Made by a program: the position numbers and the translations under genes. Below the pieces are notes generated by a model. That model did not search any database, was not told where the DNA came from, and was given only the letters and a program-made list of their open reading frames with translations. 64,000 nucleotides of DNA from Gottfriedia sp002574545 (GTDB lineage: Bacteria; Bacillota; Bacilli; Bacillales; Bacillaceae_G), in NCBI GenBank assembly GCA_052180195.1, contig CP197469.1. One strand, 5' to 3'. Positions 8,322-16,733 of this stretch are shown here, one piece after another. Each line of letters begins with the position of its first letter. The first letter of the stretch is position 1.

Positions 8322-8349
8322 AAAGAGGGAACCAAGTGGTTCTCTCTTT
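8322..8349 (+). terminator. Hairpin after the doxX-like gene
   Basis: AAAGAGGGAACC aagt GGTTCTCTCTTT, one wobble pair. The T tract is weak, so termination is probable rather than certain. Confidence 0.55.
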
Positions 8350-8574
8350 GCGCATTATTTTAAAAACTTCTTTGACTTATTATAAGGGGGGAAGAGGAGT
8401 TTTTTTACCCGAAATGGGTCAAAATAACAACTAGATTAGTAAAAAAAGGAAATATTGAAGTTATATATATAATTAATTCAAAGTGATTGTATGATGTAGC
8501 TTGAATTATTTAACCGCTTTCGGTATTCTTTTTAAGAATAAGAAATTACTAAGTAATTGCAAGGAGCGATAATA

Positions 8575-9204
8575 GTGAGTAAAGTATACGTTTTTGATCA
8601 TCCGTTAATTCAACATAAAGTTTCTTTAATTCGTAAAAAAGACACTGGAACAAAAGAGTTTCGAGCACTAGTTGATGAGGTTGCCGGCTTAATGGCATTT
8701 GAAATCACTCGTGATCTACCATTACAAGAAGTGGAAATCCAAACACCAGTAGCAACTGCAAAAGCAAAAGTTATTGCTGGTAAAAAATTAGGTATTGTAC
8801 CAATTTTACGTGCAGGCTTAGGGATGGTTGATGGCTTCCTTCAATTAGTTCCTGCAGCGAAAGTTGGACATGTTGGATTATACCGTGATCCTGAGACATT
8901 AAAACCAGTAGAATATTATGTTAAACTTCCTACGGATGTAGAAGAGCGTGACTTCATTGTAATTGATCCAATGCTTGCGACAGGTGGATCAGCAGTTGAA
9001 GCAATCAACTCTTTAAAAACAAGAGGTGCTAAAAATATTAAGTTTATGTGCTTAATAGCTGCTCCAGAAGGTGTCGAAATTTTACAAAAAGCACACCCAG
9101 ATGTGGACATTTACATAGCTGCCCTTGATGAAAAATTAAATGATCATGGTTATATTGTTCCTGGTCTTGGCGACGCTGGAGATCGTTTATTCGGTACAAA
9201 ATAA
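8575..9204 (+). CDS. upp: Uracil phosphoribosyltransferase
   Basis: Salvages uracil with PRPP to give UMP. At 209 residues it has the normal length. Motifs seen are KVYVFDHPLIQHKVSLIR at the N-terminus, VPILRAGLGMVDG, the PRPP loop DPMLATGGSA, and the uracil-binding end YIVPGLGDAGDRLFGTK. GTG 8575 is preceded by AAGGAG at a good distance; an upstream in-frame TTG at 8557 is not needed. glyA and upp flank one inserted gene here, whereas they are adjacent in B. subtilis. Confidence 0.95.
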   Translation: MSKVYVFDHPLIQHKVSLIRKKDTGTKEFRALVDEVAGLMAFEITRDLPLQEVEIQTPVATAKAKVIAGKKLGIVPILRAGLGMVDGFLQLVPAAKVGHVGLYRDPETLKPVEYYVKLPTDVEERDFIVIDPMLATGGSAVEAINSLKTRGAKNIKFMCLIAAPEGVEILQKAHPDVDIYIAALDEKLNDHGYIVPGLGDAGDRLFGTK

Positions 9205-9213
9205 TTACATTTT

Positions 9214-9245
9214 AAAAGCTTTCCTAGCCATAGGAGAGCTTTTTT
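9214..9245 (+). terminator. Terminator after upp
   Basis: AAAGCTTTCCTA gcca TAGGAGAGCTTT, then TTTTT. Confidence 0.88.
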
Positions 9246-9265
9246 ACATTAAGAAAGTATAAATT

Positions 9266-9368
9266 GGCAGCGGGGAGTTTTTTTGATGTAGTTGGCATCT
9301 TTAGGAATTAAGGATAAGAGAAACTACTCCTCGCCTTTGCCTAAAAGGTTCGTCAGTAGTTTTCTTAC
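9266..9368 (+). other. GC-rich structured element upstream of deoR
   Basis: In an AT-rich gap this stretch is much more GC-rich and can fold in two exclusive ways. GCGGGGAGT (9270-9278) can pair with ACTCCTCGC near 9325-9333. Alternatively AAACTACT (about 9321-9328) pairs with AGTAGTTT (about 9355-9362). A TATAAT (-10) lies just downstream at 9380-9385 before deoR. No known riboswitch class was recognised. Confidence 0.35.
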
Positions 9369-9438
9369 ATTAAAAGGGGTATAATAATTAAAAATTTGTA
9401 CGTGAAATAAGGATTGGTAAGTTAAAGGGGATTAGGGA

Positions 9439-10377
9439 ATGTCACTTGAAAAACATAGGTTAATAATAGATGCTGCAAGACTATATTATGATTCTGATTT
9501 TAGTCAACAAGAGATTGCGACACAATTAGGAATTTCTCGTCCAACTGTATCAAGATTACTCCAACAAGCAAAGGAATTGGGATATGTACGCATTGAAATT
9601 ATTGATCCCCTAGAAGGTAATCAAGATTTAGCACGTGAGTTAAAGAAGAAATATAATTTACAAACTGTTGAGGTTTGCTATTCACCAATTGATGACTACA
9701 ATGAAGTTTTGCAAACAATCACGAAAAAAGCAGCGGAAGTGTTAGTAGACTTAGTCCATGATGGTGATGTTGTAGGAGTAACATGGGGAACAACGATGTA
9801 TCATATAGCAACGAAGTTAAGTAATAAACAAGTAAAAGGTGTAGAAGTAATTCAGCTAAACGGTGGTGTAAGTTACTCTAAAACGAATACTTATGCATCT
9901 GAAACGGTAAATTTGTTTGCTGAAGCGTTTAACACTGTTCCAAGATATTTACCATTACCAGTAATATTTGATAATCCACAGGTTAAACAAATGGTCGAGG
10001 AGGATCGTCATATTCGTCGATTAATTGACTTGGGAAAACAATCTAATGTCGCAATTTTTACTGTAGGAACTGTTAAAAAAGATGCCCTGTTATTTAAAGT
10101 TGGCTACTTAAACGAGAAGGAAGAGGCGGATTTACAAACATTTGCTGTAGGAGATATTTGCTCACGATTTTTTGATAAAGAAGGAAAAATTTATTCTGAA
10201 ATACTTAATCGACGAACGATTGGAATTGAATTAGATGAACTAAGAAGTAAAGAAAAGTCTATATTAGTAGCAGGTGGAGAAAGAAAAATTAATGCTATTC
10301 ACGGTGCTTTAATGGGTAAATATGCAAACATATTAATAACAGATCAATTTACTGCAAAAAGATTGCTAGATCAATGA
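9439..10377 (+). CDS. deoR: Deoxyribonucleoside regulator DeoR (SorC family)
   Basis: Represses deoxyribonucleoside catabolism until deoxyribose 5-phosphate binds. Residues 1-60 carry a helix-turn-helix (DFSQQEIATQLGISRPTVSRLLQQAKELGYVRIEI). The remainder is the sugar-phosphate-binding SorC domain with GVTWGTTMYHIA, QLNGGVSYSKTNTYASET, PLPVIFDN and the C-terminal SILVAGGERKINAIHGAL. It is strikingly similar to B. subtilis DeoR along its length (312 aa). It lies directly upstream of deoC and of a palindrome that fits its operator. Confidence 0.93.
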   Translation: MSLEKHRLIIDAARLYYDSDFSQQEIATQLGISRPTVSRLLQQAKELGYVRIEIIDPLEGNQDLARELKKKYNLQTVEVCYSPIDDYNEVLQTITKKAAEVLVDLVHDGDVVGVTWGTTMYHIATKLSNKQVKGVEVIQLNGGVSYSKTNTYASETVNLFAEAFNTVPRYLPLPVIFDNPQVKQMVEEDRHIRRLIDLGKQSNVAIFTVGTVKKDALLFKVGYLNEKEEADLQTFAVGDICSRFFDKEGKIYSEILNRRTIGIELDELRSKEKSILVAGGERKINAIHGALMGKYANILITDQFTAKRLLDQ

Positions 10378-10380
10378 TAA

Positions 10381-10416
10381 GAAAGGGGTAAAGTTTTCAA
10401 AGACTTTGCCCCTTTC
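10381..10416 (+). terminator. Hairpin after deoR
   Basis: A 14-bp stem GAAAGGGGTAAAGT/ACTTTGCCCCTTTC with one G-U pair. The T tract is poor (CCTTTCCTCT), so it may only partly terminate. Confidence 0.6.
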
Positions 10417-10475
10417 CTCTGTGTAAAGTTAATCTGACTTAGGAGACAGCTTTTTTATTATAGGAAAATTTATCC

Positions 10476-10541
10476 TTGAACATAAGTTCAATTAATGTTT
10501 TACAAAATTTCACGTCGGTGTTATAGTAAAAACATATTCAA
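10476..10541 (+). promoter_or_regulatory. deoC promoter with DeoR operator
   Basis: A perfect palindrome TTGAACATAAGTTCAA (10476-10491) lies just upstream of a sigma-A promoter, TTTACA (10499-10504), 17 bases, TATAGT (10522-10527). A third half-site TTCAA follows at 10537-10541. A palindrome plus a downstream direct repeat of one half-site is the known architecture of the B. subtilis DeoR operator. Confidence 0.8.
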
Positions 10542-10603
10542 ATTAACATAGTAAATATAGATTTTCTAAATAAAAAACAAAACCATTAAGGGAGCGATTA
10601 TAT

Positions 10604-11269
10604 ATGAATTACGCAAGTTTAGTAGATCACACATTATTACGAGCTGACGCAAAAAGAGAGGAAATTGCAAAATTAGCTGAAGAAGCTAAAGCATTTAGCT
10701 TTGCATCAGTTTGCATCAATCCTACTTGGGTTTCATTTGCAAGTGAATTATTAAAGGATTCTTCAGTGAAAGTTTGTACGGTAATTGGTTTTCCTCTAGG
10801 AGCTAACACTCCTGAAGTAAAAGCATTTGAGACTACAAACGCAATTGAAAATGGTGCAGAAGAAGTTGATATGGTGATCAATATTTCTGCATTAAAAGAA
10901 AAAAATGATGAATTAGTTGAAAGAGATATACGTGCAGTTGTTGAAGCTGCTAAAGGTAAGGCTTTAGTAAAAGTAATTATTGAGACTTGTCTTTTAACTG
11001 ATGAAGAAAAAGTTAGAGCATGTGAATTAGCAGTTAAAGCTGGTGCAGACTTTGTTAAAACATCAACAGGATTTTCAACTGGTGGAGCAACTGTAGAAGA
11101 CGTTACATTAATGCGTAAAACTGTTGGAGAAAACGTAGGTGTTAAAGCTTCAGGTGGAGTTCGTAACTTAAAAGACGTTGAAAATGTAGTAGCTGCTGGA
11201 GCAAACCGTATTGGAACAAGTTCAGGTGTTAAAATCGTTCAAGGTGAAGAAGCAAACACAGCTTACTAA
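10604..11269 (+). CDS. deoC: Deoxyribose-phosphate aldolase
   Basis: Cleaves 2-deoxyribose 5-phosphate to acetaldehyde and glyceraldehyde 3-phosphate. This is a class I aldolase of 221 residues with the Schiff-base lysine Lys152 in DFVKTSTGFS, the proton-relay region EEVDMVIN, the opening DHTLLRADA and the phosphate-binding VKASGGVRN near the C-terminus. SD GGGAGCG precedes the ATG. Controlled by the DeoR operator upstream; cdd and nupC follow as a salvage cluster. Confidence 0.95.
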   Translation: MNYASLVDHTLLRADAKREEIAKLAEEAKAFSFASVCINPTWVSFASELLKDSSVKVCTVIGFPLGANTPEVKAFETTNAIENGAEEVDMVINISALKEKNDELVERDIRAVVEAAKGKALVKVIIETCLLTDEEKVRACELAVKAGADFVKTSTGFSTGGATVEDVTLMRKTVGENVGVKASGGVRNLKDVENVVAAGANRIGTSSGVKIVQGEEANTAY

Positions 11270-11294
11270 TGTCGAAATTATTTTAAAATAAAAA

Positions 11295-11368
11295 AAAGTG
11301 AGTGAGTTATTGCTCTTTAGCTCTTACGTTGGTAATATGGTAAAGCGAAGACAAAACTCACACACTTT
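11295..11368 (+). repeat. Inverted repeat between deoC and cdd
   Basis: AAAGTGAGTGAGTT (11295-11308) pairs with AACTCACACACTTT (11355-11368), 13 of 14 bases, around a 46-base loop. No T tract follows, so it may act as an mRNA processing or stability element rather than a terminator. Confidence 0.55.
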
Positions 11369-11408
11369 AATAAAGAATTACCTAACAATTCGTTAAAGGG
11401 TGATAAAT

Positions 11409-11813
11409 ATGAATACACAATCATTAATCAATGAAGCTTTAAAGGCCCGTGAAAACGCATACGCTCCTTACTCAAAATTTAAAGTAGGTGCAGCAATATT
11501 ATTGAATAACCAAACAGTCTACACAGGTTGTAACGTAGAAAATGCTTCTTATGGACTAACAAATTGTGCAGAAAGAACAGCTATATTTAGTGCAGTCGCT
11601 GCGGGAAACGGTTCAGCAAAGATCGAATCAATCGCAATAGTAGGGGATACTGAAGGTCCAATTTCACCTTGTGGTGCATGTAGACAAGTAATTGCAGAAT
11701 TTAGTGATGAAAATACAAAAGTCTATTTAACTAACTTAAAAGGTGACATCGCTGAAACAACTGTTAAAGAATTACTTCCTGGATCATTTAGTTCAAAAGA
11801 TTTACAAGGTTAA
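11409..11813 (+). CDS. cdd: Cytidine deaminase
   Basis: Deaminates cytidine and deoxycytidine to uridine and deoxyuridine. This is the short homotetrameric form (134 aa) with zinc ligands Cys53, Cys88 and Cys91 and the catalytic Glu55 in the CAERTA and PCGACRQV motifs. ATG 11409 lies after the SD AAAGGGTG; the GTG at 11400 is inside that SD. It is placed in the nucleoside salvage cluster between deoC and nupC. Confidence 0.94.
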   Translation: MNTQSLINEALKARENAYAPYSKFKVGAAILLNNQTVYTGCNVENASYGLTNCAERTAIFSAVAAGNGSAKIESIAIVGDTEGPISPCGACRQVIAEFSDENTKVYLTNLKGDIAETTVKELLPGSFSSKDLQG

Positions 11814-11866
11814 TCCTTGTCTGACATCTAACTTCTATATGATGTCGGACATCCAACAAATAAAAG

Positions 11867-11894
11867 TTGTGTTCGTTTTGAAAGCGCTTATATT
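11867..11894 (+). promoter_or_regulatory. nupC promoter overlapped by a cre site
   Basis: TTGTGT (11867-11872), 16 bases, TATATT (11889-11894). The spacer and -10 are covered by TGAAAGCGCTTATA (11879-11892), which matches the CcpA cre consensus TGWAARCGYTWNCW at 13 of 14 positions. CcpA bound here would block RNA polymerase, giving glucose repression of nucleoside uptake. Confidence 0.65.
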
Positions 11895-11929
11895 AAATAA
11901 AAAATTTATTGGATTTTCGGGGGAGAAAC

Positions 11930-13114
11930 ATGAAATATATTATTGCTCTTATTGGACTTTTAGTTGTTTTCGGTCTTGCTTTCATCGCTAGTAGTGATCG
12001 TAAAAATATTAAATATCGTCCAGTATTCATTATGGTTGTTATCCAAATCATATTAGCATTCTTATTATTAAATACAGAAGTTGGTTTAGTATTAATTAAA
12101 GGAATTTCAAATGGATTTGGAAAGTTATTAGAATACGCTGCTGAAGGTGTTAATTTCGTATTTGGCGGAATGGCAAATGAAGGTGCATTTCCATTCTTTA
12201 CAGGTGTGTTATTACCAATCGTATTCATTTCTGCTTTAATTGGTATTTTACAATATACAAAGATTTTACCGTTTGTAATTAAATATATTGGCTTAATCTT
12301 AAGTAAAATCAATGGTATGGGTAAATTAGAGTCTTATAATGCAGTGGCATCCGCAATTTTAGGACAATCTGAAGTATTTATTTCAGTAAAAAAACAATTA
12401 GGACATTTACCAAAAAATCGTTTATATACTCTTTGTGCATCAGCAATGTCAACAGTATCTATGTCAATCGTAGGTGCATATATGACAATGGTTGAACCAA
12501 AATATGTCGTAACAGCAATCGTCTTAAACTTATTTGGCGGATTTATTATTTCATCAATTATCAATCCATACACTGTTTCAGCAGAAGAGGATATCTTAAC
12601 AGTACAAGAAGAAGAAAAACAAACATTCTTCGAGATGCTTGGTGAGTATATTTTAGATGGTTTCAAAGTAGCAATCATCGTTGCAGCAATGTTAATCGGA
12701 TTTGTTGCATTAATTGGTGGAATCAATAATGTTTTTGATATGATTTTTGGAATCTCATTCCAAGGGATTTTAGGTTATGTATTTGCTCCATTCGCTTTCA
12801 TTATGGGTGTACCATTTAAAGAAGCGGTTGATGCAGGTAGTATTATGGCAACAAAACTTGTTTCAAATGAGTTCGTTGCAATGATGGATTTAGCAAAACA
12901 AGGTAAAGAATTCTCAGATCGTACATTAGGAATTGTATCTGTGTTCCTTGTGTCATTTGCTAACTTCTCATCAATTGGTATTATTGCAGGTGCAGTTAAA
13001 GGTTTACATGAGAAGCAAGGTAATGTTGTCGCTCGTTTCGGATTAAAATTATTATTTGGCGCAACATTAGTAAGTGTTTTAACGGCAATTATTGTAGGGA
13101 TTGTTTTAAAATAG
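11930..13114 (+). CDS. nupC: CNT-family nucleoside transporter NupC
   Basis: A concentrative nucleoside symporter of 394 residues with about eight to ten membrane helices. Family motifs visible are GFGKLLEYAAEGVNFVFGG, GILQYTKILPFVIKYIG, the conserved LGQSEVFISVKKQLGHLP core, and TKLVSNEFVAM with FANFSSIGIIAGAV. ATG 11930 with SD GGGGGAG gives the MKYIIALIGL start; a TTG further up (11909) is not needed. Imports nucleosides for cdd and deoC. Promoter and cre overlap suggest carbon catabolite repression. Confidence 0.92.
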   Translation: MKYIIALIGLLVVFGLAFIASSDRKNIKYRPVFIMVVIQIILAFLLLNTEVGLVLIKGISNGFGKLLEYAAEGVNFVFGGMANEGAFPFFTGVLLPIVFISALIGILQYTKILPFVIKYIGLILSKINGMGKLESYNAVASAILGQSEVFISVKKQLGHLPKNRLYTLCASAMSTVSMSIVGAYMTMVEPKYVVTAIVLNLFGGFIISSIINPYTVSAEEDILTVQEEEKQTFFEMLGEYILDGFKVAIIVAAMLIGFVALIGGINNVFDMIFGISFQGILGYVFAPFAFIMGVPFKEAVDAGSIMATKLVSNEFVAMMDLAKQGKEFSDRTLGIVSVFLVSFANFSSIGIIAGAVKGLHEKQGNVVARFGLKLLFGATLVSVLTAIIVGIVLK

Positions 13115-13121
13115 TTTAATC

Positions 13122-13161
13122 CAAGCGTTTGACTTAGATCAGGCGCTTGTATTTTTTTTTT
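13122..13161 (+). terminator. Terminator after nupC
   Basis: CAAGCGTTTGA cttaga TCAGGCGCTTG followed by ten T residues after TA. Confidence 0.85.
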
Positions 13162-13230
13162 CTAAATCTTAAAGTAGGAGGGTTGAGTTAAAAAGTGAAT
13201 TTTTAACAATTTTCTTTTTAACGAATCACT

Positions 13231-13863
13231 ATGGGATCTGTAGGTTTACTTTTATCTGGTGCAACTCTGTTTTTAAATAGTCTTGTTTTATTAAATAAAG
13301 CGAATGCTAAAAGTGCAGCTTTATTAAACTTATTTGTGGGTACATTACAAATCATTTTTCCTATCTATTTATTAATGCATTTAGGAGCTGGAAAGTGGGA
13401 ATTATTTAATACAGCAAGCATTTTCTTTTTCGGCATTACTTATTTATATAATGGATTTACAAACCTGAAAGGCTTTAATGGAACTGGCTTAGGTTGGTTC
13501 TCACTTTGGGTATCCATCATGTCTGTACTTTGGGCTTTTGTGAACTTTGCTATTATTCATGATGTTGTAAACGGACTATTATGGGTTATGTGGGCATATT
13601 TATGGTATTTATTCTTTGCCGGTCTTGTATTAGGTAAAAAAATAGAACGATACACAGGAATCGTTGCAATGATACAATCTTGGACTACAATTACTCTTCC
13701 TGCATTTTTTATGCTTTTAGGGATTTGGCAGGAGAGAGTCATTTCAAATGCATGGATTGTAGTTTTAGGAGCATCAATATTGTATTTTGTCATACACGAA
13801 GTTAAAGCGTATTTTACTAATAAAAAATTTCAGTTGTTTAACCAACCTGAATTAAAAAATTAA
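13231..13863 (+). CDS. AmiS/UreI family urea/amide channel
   Basis: A 210-residue membrane protein with six or seven helices. It opens with GSVGLLLSGATLFLNSLVLL and has LLNLFVGTLQIIFPIYL, GITYLYNGF and LLWVMWAYLWYLFFAGLVLG, the AmiS/UreI pattern. These proteins conduct urea or short-chain amides. No urease or amidase gene is near, so the substrate is open. The initiation site is odd: the only plausible ATG has no SD within 15 bases, while AGGAGGG lies about 50 bases upstream before a stop in this frame. Confidence 0.82.
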   Translation: MGSVGLLLSGATLFLNSLVLLNKANAKSAALLNLFVGTLQIIFPIYLLMHLGAGKWELFNTASIFFFGITYLYNGFTNLKGFNGTGLGWFSLWVSIMSVLWAFVNFAIIHDVVNGLLWVMWAYLWYLFFAGLVLGKKIERYTGIVAMIQSWTTITLPAFFMLLGIWQERVISNAWIVVLGASILYFVIHEVKAYFTNKKFQLFNQPELKN

Positions 13864-13872
13864 TCATCATAA

Positions 13873-13928
13873 AAAGACTAACTTTTTAGGTAAGCTTAAT
13901 GCAAAATCTAAAGTTAGTCTTTTTTTTA
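13873..13928 (+). terminator. Terminator after the amiS/ureI-like gene
   Basis: A perfect 13-bp stem AAAGACTAACTTT/AAAGTTAGTCTTT with a long loop, running into TTTTTT. Confidence 0.85.
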
Positions 13929-14037
13929 TTTAAAAAAATTTGTCGGTTCTAGAGAAAATTACCTTTTTATACATGAATGAACGATTAGTGAGAAAGCTAA
14001 AAAGAAAATATTATATATAAAGGAGAACCTACATTGA

Positions 14038-16242
14038 ATGAAAAAATACTATCTTAAAATAATTATTTGTTTAGTTTTTTTACTATTTCCATTTAAAAAT
14101 GTTTATGTAAATGCACATGAACAACAAAAACAAGTAGCTTTAATTTCGATTAAAGATGGAATGATTACACAGGCCATAAAATATATAGGTGAACGTTTCC
14201 CGAATGTAACCGTAAGGCAACAATACACAGAGACGTACTATGGTTTTTCAGTATCGGGTTCTCTTGAAGAGTTATCACAGTTAGCTAAAATGCCTTTAGT
14301 AAAGGATATGCATTTTGTTACAACATATAGAGCGCATTTAGAAGATAGTATCCCTTTTATTGGAGCAGACGAAGCTCAATTATATAAGGACCAAAGGGGA
14401 AGAAAGATTACTGGGGAAGGTGTTAAGGTAGGTGTAATTGATACTGGTGTAGATTACAGACATCCTGATTTGAAATCGAATTATGGTGGCGGTTACGATA
14501 CGATCGATTTAGATAAAGACCCAATGGAAACTAAGCTTGAAGAAAAAAGTACATTTCATGGTACCCATGTAGCTGGTGTAATAGCGGCTAATGGAAAAAG
14601 AAAAGGCGTTGCCCCTAAGGCGAAAATCTACGCATACCGGGCTCTAGGTCCTGGTGGTGTGGGTACATCTGAAACTGTTATGGCTGCAATTGAGCGGGCA
14701 GTGAAGGATAAAGTAGATATAATAAACTTATCACTAGGTAATGATGTGAACGGACCTGACTGGCCGACGAGTATTGCATTAGATAAGGCAGTAGAAAAAG
14801 GTGTTCTTGCAATTACGGCAGCAGGAAACTCTGGACCTGGACTATGGACTGTTGGTTCTCCTGCAACTGCAACAAAAGCTTTAACAGTTGGTGCAAGCTA
14901 TCCACCTGTACTTTTCACATCTATACACGTCAAAAATAAAGAGACAATTATTAGCCCTATGATCGGATCTGCTAAATGGAGTAAAGGTTTAAATGGGAGA
15001 TTTGTATTTAAGAAATATGGAGAAAAGCGTGATTTAAGGAGAGTAAAAGACAAGATTGTCTTGCTTGAAAGAGGAAAAATCACATTCACTGATAAAGTTA
15101 AAAATGCACAGGAGGCTGGCGCTAAGGCTGTTATTGTCTTTAATAATATTGATGGAAATTTCATCGGACAAATTAAAGGGAAATTTACTGTTCCAGCTGC
15201 GACTATTTCAAGAAAAGAAGGATTAATGATTAAGAAAATCATTGAAAAAAGTAAAGTGGACGCTAAAATTGGACATGAAAAGAAGGTGGACATTCTTGCA
15301 GATTTCAGCTCTAGAGGACCAGTAACAGGTACTTGGCAAATGAAGCCAGACCTATTAGCTCCAGGTGTACAAATAAAAAGTACAATTCCAGGTGGGTATT
15401 TAGCACTTCAAGGAACAAGTATGGCGAGTCCACACGTCGCTGGGGCGGCTGCCTTATTAAAACAATTGCACCCAGATTGGAGTATTGATGATTTAAAAAG
15501 TGTTTTAGTCAATACAGCAACACCATTATATAAGAATAATAAAAAGATGTATCATGCGTACGAACAAGGGGCTGGAAGATTAGATATTGAAAAAGCATTA
15601 GAGACTGAGACAACATTGTTTCCGACGTCTTTAGCTTTAGGAGTAACTAGAAAAACAGATTTACAAGTAAAGAAAGATTTTGTCGTAAGAATATCAAATA
15701 AATCAAAAATACCAAAACAAGTTACAGCTATAAATAATCAGCCAGCCAATGGAATACAATGGGTATTACCTAAGCCTTTTACAATTCCAGCGAACAGTAG
15801 TAAAAAGATTAGTCTTAGCGCAACTGTTGATACGAAAGTATTAAAGGATGGATTTTATGATGGGGCAATTACATTCAGTACAAATGATGATGAAAGTCTA
15901 AGAATGCCATTTTTATTATTGCAAGGTGAACCGAACTTTCCATCAGTAATGGGATTTCACTTTGGGAGAGTAAAAGGTAAGAATCGCTATAAATATGAAC
16001 TTTATTTACCAAGTAAGGTTGAGGAATACAAAATTGCTGTTTTTGAATCAGAAACATTCCGCTTATTAGGTGTAATTGATGAACAGGAAAATAGTAAGAG
16101 GGGAATTATCAAGAAGGAATTAGTTTTAAAAGACTTTCCTAAGAGTGGTATTTATAAGTTTGTGATTTTTTATAAACGTAAACAATATGAAAGTGCAACG
16201 GAATCTTACGTCAATGTCGCAAAAATTTATGTAGAAGACTAA
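14038..16242 (+). CDS. vpr: Secreted subtilisin-like serine protease (Vpr type)
   Basis: A 734-residue S8 protease. A signal peptide (about 1-26, ending VNA) is followed by an inhibitor-I9 propeptide (about 30-100). The catalytic domain carries Asp135 (VGVIDTGVDY), His174 (HGTHVAG), the oxyanion Asn264 (AAGNSGPG) and Ser461 (GTSMASPHVAGAAAL). A PA domain is inserted at about 300-420 between Asn and Ser, as in Vpr and lactocepin-type subtilases. Residues 530-734 form beta-sandwich C-terminal domains. SD AAAGGAG. It is a stand-alone unit lying between amiS/ureI and the atp operon. Confidence 0.88.
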   Translation: MKKYYLKIIICLVFLLFPFKNVYVNAHEQQKQVALISIKDGMITQAIKYIGERFPNVTVRQQYTETYYGFSVSGSLEELSQLAKMPLVKDMHFVTTYRAHLEDSIPFIGADEAQLYKDQRGRKITGEGVKVGVIDTGVDYRHPDLKSNYGGGYDTIDLDKDPMETKLEEKSTFHGTHVAGVIAANGKRKGVAPKAKIYAYRALGPGGVGTSETVMAAIERAVKDKVDIINLSLGNDVNGPDWPTSIALDKAVEKGVLAITAAGNSGPGLWTVGSPATATKALTVGASYPPVLFTSIHVKNKETIISPMIGSAKWSKGLNGRFVFKKYGEKRDLRRVKDKIVLLERGKITFTDKVKNAQEAGAKAVIVFNNIDGNFIGQIKGKFTVPAATISRKEGLMIKKIIEKSKVDAKIGHEKKVDILADFSSRGPVTGTWQMKPDLLAPGVQIKSTIPGGYLALQGTSMASPHVAGAAALLKQLHPDWSIDDLKSVLVNTATPLYKNNKKMYHAYEQGAGRLDIEKALETETTLFPTSLALGVTRKTDLQVKKDFVVRISNKSKIPKQVTAINNQPANGIQWVLPKPFTIPANSSKKISLSATVDTKVLKDGFYDGAITFSTNDDESLRMPFLLLQGEPNFPSVMGFHFGRVKGKNRYKYELYLPSKVEEYKIAVFESETFRLLGVIDEQENSKRGIIKKELVLKDFPKSGIYKFVIFYKRKQYESATESYVNVAKIYVED

Positions 16243-16283
16243 AAATTGGTAAGTGAATTTTAATAGTTTTTTAATTTAGGTAA

Positions 16284-16313
16284 TTGACACATTTTTGTAA
16301 CATATTGTATGCT
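16284..16313 (+). promoter_or_regulatory. atp operon promoter
   Basis: TTGACA (16284-16289), 18 bases, TATGCT (16308-16313). A consensus -35 at the head of the ATP synthase operon, leaving a leader of about 180 bases before atpZ. Confidence 0.7.
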
Positions 16314-16372
16314 TAACATGAATGTTTAAAAGGGTTTTCAATGTATGTAAATACTATGTTATTAAAATTTTT

Positions 16373-16408
16373 TGAACGTTTTGTGAACAATTTGTGAACG
16401 TTTTCAAT
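16373..16408 (+). repeat. GAACGTTTT / TTGTGAAC direct repeats in the atp leader
   Basis: TTGAACGTTTTGTGAACAAT is followed by TTGTGAACGTTTTCAA, so GAACGTTTT and TTGTGAAC each occur twice. They resemble half-sites of Rex (TTGTGAA) and, more weakly, DnaA boxes (TGTGAACAA, 8 of 9). Which factor binds, if any, cannot be told by eye. Confidence 0.4.
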
Positions 16409-16504
16409 GTTTAGAGATTTTAGCACGTATTTGTTGTAGAATTAACCAAGATAAGATTTTTGGCAATTTTTTGAGAATGAAAATTGACATGGAGGGATTT
16501 TTGT

Positions 16505-16729
16505 ATGAAAAACAACAATCAACATCCTCTTAAAGCAATGGCACTCATGTCTTCCATTCTAGCTCAGCTTGTCGGTTCGATTCTCATAGGCATCTTTTTA
16601 GGAAGATGGATTGATTCATTTTTTAATTGGCCAGTACCGGTATTTATGATCATCTTTTTACTGTTAGGATTATTTACTGGGATTTATGGCACGCTTAAAT
16701 TAGTTAAGCAATTCACACCAGGGGACTAG
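16505..16729 (+). CDS. atpZ: AtpZ/AtpI-family protein
   Basis: A 74-residue protein with two membrane helices (about 15-40 and 44-68). The short loop RWIDSFFNWPVP and the helix pattern SSILAQLVGSILIGIFLG match AtpZ, thought to form a Mg2+/Ca2+-related or assembly partner with AtpI. ATG 16505 follows GGAGG; a TTG at 16484 has no such site. First gene of the operon and 4 bases ahead of atpI. AtpZ is missing from the B. subtilis operon but common in other Bacillaceae. Confidence 0.8.
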   Translation: MKNNNQHPLKAMALMSSILAQLVGSILIGIFLGRWIDSFFNWPVPVFMIIFLLLGLFTGIYGTLKLVKQFTPGD

Positions 16730-16733
16730 TTAC

